A DNA stretch of 64,000 nt, from the NCBI GenBank assembly GCA_963617965.1, contig CAVEQO010000001.1, forward strand, positions 1-64,000. The letters run 5' to 3'. The notes under the pieces are model-generated. The model was not told where the DNA came from. It made no database searches and was given only the letters and a program-made list of their open reading frames with translations. How positions within the stretch are numbered: the first letter of the stretch is position 1; every line of letters starts with the position of its first letter. Shown here in pieces: positions 58,701 through 64,000 of this stretch. The position numbers were made by a program, and so were the translations under genes. Origin of the DNA: UBA6382 sp963617965. GTDB taxonomy: Bacteria; Bacteroidota; Bacteroidia; Bacteroidales; Bacteroidaceae.

Positions 58701-60128
58701 GGGAAACGGCCCGAAAGCTTTCTCCACCTCAGCTGCCTTGTCCTTGCGCAACGACAGACCGCTCCATGTGTCGTATTCTTTCTTGCTTACAAGTTGCGGT
58801 TTGCCGCTTTTCATGAAACGCTCGGCATCGCCGGCGGCGAACGGGTTGAAAATCATCCCGCGCTGTTTTATCTGCGAAGCGAACTCCGCCTCGGTGGAGG
58901 GCAGTCCGCTGAGGTTGTATCCCTGTGCCTTGAGGTGGGTGAGCATATTGTAGAGCGACGGCACCACATCCATGCCGCTCGCTATGAGCGAGGACTGCCC
59001 CGGTCCCCTGAAGTACACTATGGCTATGCGTTTCTCTGCATTGGGCTTGGTGCGCAAATCCATATAGTGACCGACGGTCTGCAGGAATGTTTCCAGCCGG
59101 TCGGGCATGGCGTAGGGCTGCAGCAGACCGTTTTCGTCCTTGCGCTGCGCAAAGAGGGCGGTGGTGCGTATCGCTCCGTCTATCTCCGGCATCACAACGC
59201 TTTGTGCCATGAAGCCGCCGACCATGCCGAGCTTGTCGGCTTCCCAGTTCTCGCGCAGGTCGTTGATGGTGAGAGGGTCGAAGAGCAGCGTGTTGGTTTG
59301 TCTGAGCCATGCTGTCATGTCGTCGCCGAGACGTCCGTGGGCAAGGTTGATAATGGCGGCCGGGCGTATCTGGCGGGCATAGTCCAGCAATCTGGTCATC
59401 GACGCCACGGGGTAGACATTGTATTTGCCTGTGCCGGCAAGGGCAAGGATGAGGTCGGACGGGTCTGTTATCTGTCCCGACACAATCAGTTTTGGCGCAC
59501 CTTCGTGCCAGAGATTGTTCTTGCGCATGAACTGCTCGTAGTCCTTGACGGAGAGGAACTCATGCTCTTCACCGTCCGCGGGGTAGTACAGGTAGTCGCC
59601 GGGCTTGCTCTGCGGCTTCTGCGCCTTGCCGGTGAAGATTATTTTCCCGTCAATGTTGTGGCGTATGAACGAGAGCAGCGAACGGCAGTTCCTTGTCCCT
59701 CCGTACATCATGTATTTCTGCACCAGAACGAGTTCGTCCGTGGTGAGGTTGGAGATGTTGTTGTCGGGGTTCGTGGCCATCGTGGTGTAGACGGGCTTGC
59801 CTTTTCCGGCAAGCTCCTTCACGAAGTCGCGCTGTTCGGCGGTGATGTTCAGCCCCATTCCGTTGATGAACACGACATCGTAGTTGTCCAGCTCGCCAAT
59901 GTCTTTTGCCGACAGGCTGCTCAGCGTTATCATCGGGTTGTCGTTGGCCTGCGAGAACCCTTGCAGGGCGATGGGCTGGAAGTTCACGAAAGCAATCTTG
60001 GTGCGGCTCAGCCAGATGGAATAGAATTCCGCAAGGCAGAACAGCAGAACAGCGCAGCCTGCGGCTTTGGCGATGCGGCGGCGTGTCCAGCGTATGGATT
60101 TGATTTTGTTGATTATGCCGTACTTCAT
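55749..60128 (-). CDS. hmuS: Membrane-anchored CobN/BchH-family chelatase, HmuS-like
   Basis: This 1459-aa protein is homologous to the large subunit of cobaltochelatase and magnesium chelatase. Unlike CobN it carries an N-terminal helix (AAGCAVLLFCLAEFYSIWL, residues 22-40) and a C-terminal helix (ALYVAGAVVALFVVFAVIV, near 1435-1453), so it is probably tethered in the inner membrane facing the periplasm. Typical CobN motifs include LIHFGTHGSLEFTPRKQVALS and SYTLWSGEFIQTGGATIAQVLYMLGVEPV. Residues of about 785-905 form a Met/Lys/Ala-rich insertion. Work on B. thetaiotaomicron HmuS, as I recall it, shows removal of iron from haem. No CobS/CobT or BchI/BchD ATPase is present, which fits that role. 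Confidence 0.9.
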   Translation of the reverse strand: MKYGIINKIKSIRWTRRRIAKAAGCAVLLFCLAEFYSIWLSRTKIAFVNFQPIALQGFSQANDNPMITLSSLSAKDIGELDNYDVVFINGMGLNITAEQRDFVKELAGKGKPVYTTMATNPDNNISNLTTDELVLVQKYMMYGGTRNCRSLLSFIRHNIDGKIIFTGKAQKPQSKPGDYLYYPADGEEHEFLSVKDYEQFMRKNNLWHEGAPKLIVSGQITDPSDLILALAGTGKYNVYPVASMTRLLDYARQIRPAAIINLAHGRLGDDMTAWLRQTNTLLFDPLTINDLRENWEADKLGMVGGFMAQSVVMPEIDGAIRTTALFAQRKDENGLLQPYAMPDRLETFLQTVGHYMDLRTKPNAEKRIAIVYFRGPGQSSLIASGMDVVPSLYNMLTHLKAQGYNLSGLPSTEAEFASQIKQRGMIFNPFAAGDAERFMKSGKPQLVSKKEYDTWSGLSLRKDKAAEVEKAFGPFPGDHNLLKTADGRLAFARLQYGNVVLLPQPMAGEGKDEFKIVHGTDKCPPHSYIAPYLWIQHGFRADALIHFGTHGSLEFTPRKQVALSNEDWPDRLVGALPHFYIYTIDNVGEAMAAKRRTYANIISYLTPPFHESGLRKTYAQLERKLRSFDSGKGDRDKLRADIKRLATELGLCKDLRLDANPQKPFSDNEIAQIENYAEEITNEKVTGTPYTMGVPYTGEDIRTSVFAMTTDPIAYSCYNLDRMKSRAGKLSKAAFNDSYLARAKQTVAGLYANSSAVTDQTICAVAGISQDELRKSREIIEWQNAPKGMLAMMMAAKNSKKDSADADKKGKGGGMTAMMEKAAATPVEVPPAKNGPIAKFMRHQMRKMLAKGDPSQMIEAARKMGAPEEALKKMAAAMTKKKTSSKGMADGLAKPEYSQKEIQLAKAINQVETALKNVDNYRKTLSGCPQAELAAVSNALDGGYTAPSPGGDPIANPNTLPTGRNLFAINAEETPSEDAWEKGVALAKTTLDDYRKTHKGKYPRKVSYTLWSGEFIQTGGATIAQVLYMLGVEPVRDRYGRVNDLKLIPSKELGRPRIDVVVQTSGQLRDLAASRLFLINRAVEMAAAASGDEYGNMVKDGVDESERYLIDKGVPPAEARNISRYRVFGGVQGGYGTGIQSMVEKGDAWDDDRQIADQYIQNMGAFYGDQEHWEAYAQDAFGAALTRTDVVMQPRQNNTWGALSLDHVYEFMGGMNLAVRQVTGKDPEAYFADYRNRNDYRVQDSKEAIAVEARTKLFNESYVKESLEGGATSANALAEMVRNTYGWNVMKPTAVSKDLWNEIYDVYVKDKYRLGVHEKMGATDPTAMQEITATMMETARKGYWKASPEQLREIAKVHTEFTRKYGASGSSFEGGNRKLQDFIADKSSAADAKAYRQDMKRQTQTIAEQSQKGMVMKKQTSRTDGQTEEGGIKALYVAGAVVALFVVFAVIVRRKRKKL

Positions 60129-60137
60129 TTGGAAAAG

Positions 60138-62282
60138 TTATTTCTTCTTGAATAGTTGTTCCACGTCAACCGACATGCCGGCAGAGAACGACGTGCCGCC
60201 GTTGAGCGGCGAGTTGTAGGCGTATGTCTTCGGCCGGTAATTGAATATGTTGTCCACGGAGAGAATGAGTCGCCATGCCCGGTAGAAACGCTGTGTCAGC
60301 GTGAACTTCCACAGCGAGTAGGCGGGCGACGAAGCGGAGGTGTAGGTGTCGTAGTTGCCCGACTCCAGCTCATGGTAGCGTGCTGCGGAGAGGTAGCGGC
60401 CGGTGAGGGCTGCGTCAATCTCGTAGTTCTTGAGTGTCTTGTGGTAGTCAATTCGTGCCGTCACCGAGTGCGGCCGCGTGTCGGAAGTGTTGGGCTTGCC
60501 GCTGCGGGTGTACTCGTGGAAATACGAGTAGCTTATCTTGCCGCCCAGCCCGCACGGGTAGCGTGCCAGAAGCGACACGTCGACACCGAGGAGGTTGCGT
60601 CCGTTGATGTTCTGGTAGACCATTGCGCCGCGGCCGTTCTCGAGGCTCCTGTCCCAGATGGTCGTTATTTCGTTGTCCACGATGTTGTAGTAGCCGGTGG
60701 CTGTCAGCGAATAGCGTTTCTTGGCGTATTCGCCCGACAGCGAGAACGAGTGGGATTTTTCGGAGCCGAGGTCGGGATTGCCGTAGATGTTGAACACGTT
60801 GGCCATGTTGAAGTCCATGTACATCTCCTTGAGCGTGGGCGCGCGGAAACCGCCGGAGTAGGAACCGCGCATACTGAGAGCCCCGGTACGGTAGACGGCG
60901 GCCACCTTGGGCGTTATTCTCCAGCTTGTCTTGGAGAAATAGTCGGCTCTGGCCCCGACCACCACGTTCCAGCTCCTCGACAGTATCCAGTCGGCCTGTG
61001 CGAAGGCGTCGGCGGTGTATTGCCGGTGACTGCCGCCGTCGGCAAACTGGTACGACATCAGGTAGTCGACCATTGCGTCGCCGCCCGCAGTGAGCGCAAG
61101 CTCTTCACTGAGGTGACGTGTGTAGACGGTGCGGATGGAGTTCTGCATGTTCTTGTAGTCGATGAAGTCCTTGCCTATCTCCTTGTAGTAGTCACTCTTG
61201 TCGTAGCGGTCGAACGAGTAGGACACGTCAAGCTGGTCTTTTTCGCGAAACCGCGTGAGGAGACGCAGGCCGCCGCTGAAATCACGTGCGCGGTCATCGG
61301 CTATCGCCGACGAGTTGCGCTCGTGGAAATAGTAGCCGGCGCGTCCGGTGAGCGATGTGCGGTCGTTGAGCCGGTAGGTCAGCTTCTCCTTGAAATTCCA
61401 CTGGCGTGTGCCGTATACGCTCATCTGGTCGCCAGCCTGCTTCCCGTTGAGCGTGTACGAGCTTGTGCCGTCTGTCTGGACATTGGTGAGCGAGTTCCAC
61501 TTGCCAGAGCGCAGCCCCAGGGATCCGCCGTGCCGCTGCTCGTTGTATTTGGAACCGAAATGGGTGTTGAAATTGAGCGACCACGGCTCGGTGGCTTTCT
61601 TGGTGATGATGTTGATCACCGCACCGACGGAGTTGGAGCCGTAGAGGGCGGACGCTGCGCCCTTGACGATCTCTATGCGCTCTATGTTGTCGGTGGACAC
61701 GCGCTGGAAGTCTATGTTGTCAAGGGTCTCGCCCGCCATCCGTTCGCCGTCGATGAGGAAGAGTATGGACATTCCGCCCAGCCCCTGCATGGTGAGCGAC
61801 ACCTGCTGGTTCATGGAGAGGGTGAACTCAAGCCCGGGAAGTTCCGTGAGAAGCACGTCCTTTATGTTGGTGGCGTCGGTCTTGGCAATGTCGCTGGCCG
61901 TTATTATCTGGGTCACGACGGGTGTGTTGCTGAGCAGCTTCGGCGAGCGTGTGCCGGTCACGGTGACGGACTGCATGTTGATCATGTCCTCGGTGAGCGA
62001 GAAGTCAACCTTGGTGTCGGCGGTGGTGCGCACCTGTTTTGACGCGGCTATGTAGCCGGTGAGGTTGGCCTGTATGTCGTAGGTGCCGTCAGGCAGCTGC
62101 AGCGAGTAGTTGCCGTCCTTGTCGGCCTGGGTTGCATATTGCTTCCCCTCCACATGCACGTAGGCATAGGGCAGCGGTTCGCCCTGGGCGGTCGTGACAC
62201 GCCCCCTGACGATATGTTGCGAAGCGATGGCGGGAGCCGCAAAGCCGATGAAGAGAAGAACGGTTGTCAGGAATTTGTTCAT
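60138..62282 (-). CDS. hmuR: TonB-dependent haem receptor, HmuR-like
   Basis: This 714-aa outer-membrane receptor imports haem. It has a signal peptide, an N-terminal carboxypeptidase-regulatory-like domain (residues 22-100), the plug domain (from SVTVTGTRSPKLL) and a 22-strand barrel. The haem-receptor boxes FRAP (around residues 479-482) and NPDL (around 502-505) are present. The segment between them, TLKEMYMDFNMANVFNIYG, has no His, whereas P. gingivalis HmuR uses a His there; it has three Met instead. It starts 49 bp after hmuY and ends 9 bp before hmuS. Confidence 0.9.
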   Translation of the reverse strand: MNKFLTTVLLFIGFAAPAIASQHIVRGRVTTAQGEPLPYAYVHVEGKQYATQADKDGNYSLQLPDGTYDIQANLTGYIAASKQVRTTADTKVDFSLTEDMINMQSVTVTGTRSPKLLSNTPVVTQIITASDIAKTDATNIKDVLLTELPGLEFTLSMNQQVSLTMQGLGGMSILFLIDGERMAGETLDNIDFQRVSTDNIERIEIVKGAASALYGSNSVGAVINIITKKATEPWSLNFNTHFGSKYNEQRHGGSLGLRSGKWNSLTNVQTDGTSSYTLNGKQAGDQMSVYGTRQWNFKEKLTYRLNDRTSLTGRAGYYFHERNSSAIADDRARDFSGGLRLLTRFREKDQLDVSYSFDRYDKSDYYKEIGKDFIDYKNMQNSIRTVYTRHLSEELALTAGGDAMVDYLMSYQFADGGSHRQYTADAFAQADWILSRSWNVVVGARADYFSKTSWRITPKVAAVYRTGALSMRGSYSGGFRAPTLKEMYMDFNMANVFNIYGNPDLGSEKSHSFSLSGEYAKKRYSLTATGYYNIVDNEITTIWDRSLENGRGAMVYQNINGRNLLGVDVSLLARYPCGLGGKISYSYFHEYTRSGKPNTSDTRPHSVTARIDYHKTLKNYEIDAALTGRYLSAARYHELESGNYDTYTSASSPAYSLWKFTLTQRFYRAWRLILSVDNIFNYRPKTYAYNSPLNGGTSFSAGMSVDVEQLFKKK

Positions 62283-62331
62283 TGGTGTCTGAAATGTGTT
62301 TTGGTTGGCCCGCAGACTTGCAGGCGTTGCA

Positions 62332-62988
62332 TTACTTTATAGGATAAATATACTCCAGCGAGATGAAGCCCTTGGTATTGCTCTTGTAGGGGTTGGAATA
62401 GCCCGTGAATTTCACGGCGGCCATGCTGCCGTCCTTGGTGAGCAAGAGATACACGTTGCCGTCCATGGTGTAGACCGGCGGCATCGACGAGGTGTCTACG
62501 TCAAGCCACTTTGCCAGCACCTTGTTTATGGAAGCGTCGGCATAGTCTATGTAGCCCTCCATCATGTGCGACATGTCAATGGTTATCTTGCCGGGCTCGT
62601 CGGCGGTGAATTCCGAGGGGTCGGGCATGTGGAAAGTCCCCTTGCCGATATCGGCTTTCATGTCGTCAAGCGAGGTGTAACTTGTGCGGTAGGCGGCGCC
62701 GGAGTTGGTCTTGATGTCGTAGCGGTGAATGGCAATGGTCCATTCCGCAGGAATGCCGTCGGTGTCGTCGTAGGCGAGGGTCGTCTGCGAGCCGTCGGCA
62801 AAATTCAGGTAAACCCAGTTCGTGTAGGACGTGGCGTCCGCATTGCTGTAGGCGTTCTCTTTGTTTTTGCCGTCCGGCATCTCCGAAGGGTCGTCGTAGA
62901 TGTTGTCGCAGGAAGACACGGCCAGCAGACCGGCGGCCAGTCCTGCCAGACAGGCAAATTTGCTGATAAGGTGAAGATTTACTGTCAT
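62332..62988 (-). CDS. hmuY: HmuY-family haem-binding lipoprotein
   Basis: This 218-aa surface or periplasmic lipoprotein likely binds haem and hands it to HmuR. The ATG at 62988 gives MTVNLHLISKFACLAGLAAGLLAVSSC with the lipobox cysteine at residue 27. The HmuY pattern is visible: NADATSYTNWVYLNFADG, then EWTIAIHRYDIKTNSGAAYRTSY. Several His and Met residues (MSHMMEGY, FHMPDP) are candidate haem ligands; P. gingivalis HmuY uses two His, while B. thetaiotaomicron and Prevotella homologues use Met or His/Met. The frame opening at 63012 would only add eight residues. Confidence 0.87.
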   Translation of the reverse strand: MTVNLHLISKFACLAGLAAGLLAVSSCDNIYDDPSEMPDGKNKENAYSNADATSYTNWVYLNFADGSQTTLAYDDTDGIPAEWTIAIHRYDIKTNSGAAYRTSYTSLDDMKADIGKGTFHMPDPSEFTADEPGKITIDMSHMMEGYIDYADASINKVLAKWLDVDTSSMPPVYTMDGNVYLLLTKDGSMAAVKFTGYSNPYKSNTKGFISLEYIYPIK

Positions 62989-63114
62989 AATGGAAAGGGG
63001 ATTAAGCGGCAAACCGGGTTTGCCCGAAAGAGGACTGTGGTTTCCCTGCCCGGTGCCGGGCAGAGGAAACCATAATCCTCAACACTTGATTCGTGCGCAA
63101 AGGGAAGATCCCTG

Positions 63115-63960
63115 TTATTTTTCCGCCGGAGCCTCGCCTTGGGCAAAGGTGATGTTCAGGCCGCCCATTACCGCAGGCAGGGTGAATACCACACTGTATG
63201 TTTCCTTGTCCGAGGAGACCGTACCTTCCAGGGTGCAGTCGTATTCGCGCGGGTCGCTGCCTCCCATGCTCATCGAGAACTTGCCCGAACCGCTGAGTGT
63301 AAGGCCGTCGGCTGTCTTGGCCGCACTGACACCCGTGATGGTTGTCTCTCCCCATTTCTGCGAAGTGAGCTTCACGTCTACAGTGCCGTCTTCGTTGGCG
63401 GTGATGCTGAGTTTTTCCCCGTCCTGTGTAAGGCCGCTGAAGTAAGCGCAGCTTCCGTTTGTCCAACCGTCATAACTTCCAGCAAGCAGTTTTGCGGCCG
63501 GAGCCTCGCCGAGGGTGAAGGTCAGTGTTGTGCCGCCCATCACGCCAGGGTATGTGATGACGACGCTAACGGTCTTCTTGTCCTTGCTCACCGTACCTTC
63601 CAAGGTGCAGTCGTAAGTGCTGGTGCTGCCGTGCATGCCCAGAGAGGCGGTGCCGGTGCCGGTGAGCTTGAAGCCGGTTCCTTCCTCAACGGCCTTGACA
63701 TCGTTGAAAGTCGCCGTACCCCACTGGTTCGACACCAGCAGCACGCTCATCTTGTTGTCGGTTGCGGCTATCGTCAACTTTTCGTTGTCGGTTGCCATGG
63801 GCGTGGGGGAATATTTGAACGATGCGCTTGTCCATCCGGCATACTCCCCGGACAGGCTCGTCCATGCCGGTGTGTCGTCTTTGTCATCGCTGCATGAGGA
63901 AACAGTGAAAACCGCAAGCATCAGCATGAGGATGCCCAAACTTTTTGAAATTTTTTCCAT
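63115..63960 (-). CDS. Duplicated calycin-like lipoprotein at the head of the hmu operon
   Basis: This 281-aa lipoprotein has Cys23 in the lipobox TVSSC and two tandem beta-barrel domains of the Bacteroidetes calycin-like family (about residues 32-155 and 156-281). Each domain starts with a GEYAGWTSAS or GSYDGWTNGS motif and ends in a GG-LTFT/NITF-type strand followed by GEAPA. Calycins bind small hydrophobic ligands, and the position before hmuY suggests haem or a porphyrin. The gap to hmuY is 126 bp. The promoter of the operon lies mostly beyond the right edge; only 40 bp upstream are in the window. Confidence 0.8.
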   Translation of the reverse strand: MEKISKSLGILMLMLAVFTVSSCSDDKDDTPAWTSLSGEYAGWTSASFKYSPTPMATDNEKLTIAATDNKMSVLLVSNQWGTATFNDVKAVEEGTGFKLTGTGTASLGMHGSTSTYDCTLEGTVSKDKKTVSVVITYPGVMGGTTLTFTLGEAPAAKLLAGSYDGWTNGSCAYFSGLTQDGEKLSITANEDGTVDVKLTSQKWGETTITGVSAAKTADGLTLSGSGKFSMSMGGSDPREYDCTLEGTVSSDKETYSVVFTLPAVMGGLNITFAQGEAPAEK

Positions 63961-64000
63961 AACAATTGAATATTGAATGCTTAAAACGTTTATAAAATGT

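Noticed and set aside
58479..60155. A 558-codon plus-strand frame antisense to hmuS
   Set aside because: It is rich in Val, Gly, His and Arg, as produced by reading the opposite strand of a GC-rich gene; hmuS motifs are unambiguous.
60156..62042. A 628-codon plus-strand frame antisense to hmuR
   Set aside because: It is the same type of shadow; the TonB receptor on the minus strand has plug and barrel motifs.
1..64000. Insertion sequences, prophage, CRISPR arrays, tRNA or rRNA genes
   Set aside because: No transposase, integrase, phage structural gene, spaced direct repeats or tRNA-like cloverleaf were found on reading; a tRNAscan or Rfam search would be needed to rule out small RNAs.

Overview
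The window is chromosomal DNA of a Bacteroidales bacterium, probably a gut commensal. I infer this from three things. Most promoters read TAnnTTTG at -7, several with TTTG 19-20 bp upstream, which is the Bacteroidetes primary sigma signature. Nearly all starts lack a Shine-Dalgarno sequence. The gene families are typical of the order (DUF4301, HmuY, DUF5009, calycin-like, an EF-G paralogue). The DNA is moderately GC-rich, closer to Muribaculaceae, Barnesiella or Prevotella-like lineages than to Bacteroides itself. No rRNA, tRNA, CRISPR array, insertion sequence or prophage is visible.

Layout. 160-5561 is a three-gene heavy-metal RND efflux operon (adaptor, CusA/CzcA pump, TolC). 5597-7785 (minus) holds two membrane O-acyltransferases. 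8004-10736 is a calcium-type P-ATPase. 10777-14489 is a metG-rbfA-ABC permease housekeeping run. hemW (minus) faces an EF-G paralogue at 15886-18033 whose GTPase motifs are altered. 18240-19979 pairs an FMN-binding/NosR-like membrane protein with a membrane-anchored nitroreductase, followed by a DPP-IV-like peptidase and an RsmI-like methyltransferase. Next come a minus-strand TPR/DUF4301 pair, a GH89 alpha-N-acetylglucosaminidase with an HGSNAT-like acetyltransferase, greA, an Hsp20 gene with a sigma-54-like promoter, a secreted protein of unknown function, a GH127-like glycosidase and nagA.

36123-41264 is the coaX - outer-membrane barrel - lptC - PpiD envelope cluster. It is followed by two uncharacterised secreted proteins, the branched-chain amino acid operon ilvD-ilvB-ilvN-ilvC (43486-48844), and a decayed DUF1016 nuclease gene. 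Then come a beta-helix lipoprotein, a GH110 alpha-1,3-galactosidase and a ROK glucokinase.

54059-63960 (minus) is a complete haem-uptake operon of hmuYRSTUV type, preceded by a duplicated calycin-like lipoprotein. A receptor, a haem-binding lipoprotein, a membrane-anchored CobN-like (de)chelatase and a MotA/TolQ/ExbB-type energiser with its partners are encoded together, consistent with haem capture and iron removal in the periplasm.

The glycosidases (alpha-GlcNAc, alpha-1,3-Gal and arabinofuranosidase types), nagA and glucokinase suggest a life on host mucin and plant glycans. The most interesting points are the haem operon with its Met/Lys-rich chelatase insert, the GTPase-dead-looking EF-G, the sigma-54-like Hsp20 control region, the GH89-HGSNAT pairing, and a cysteine cluster at the N terminus of the acetolactate synthase regulatory subunit.
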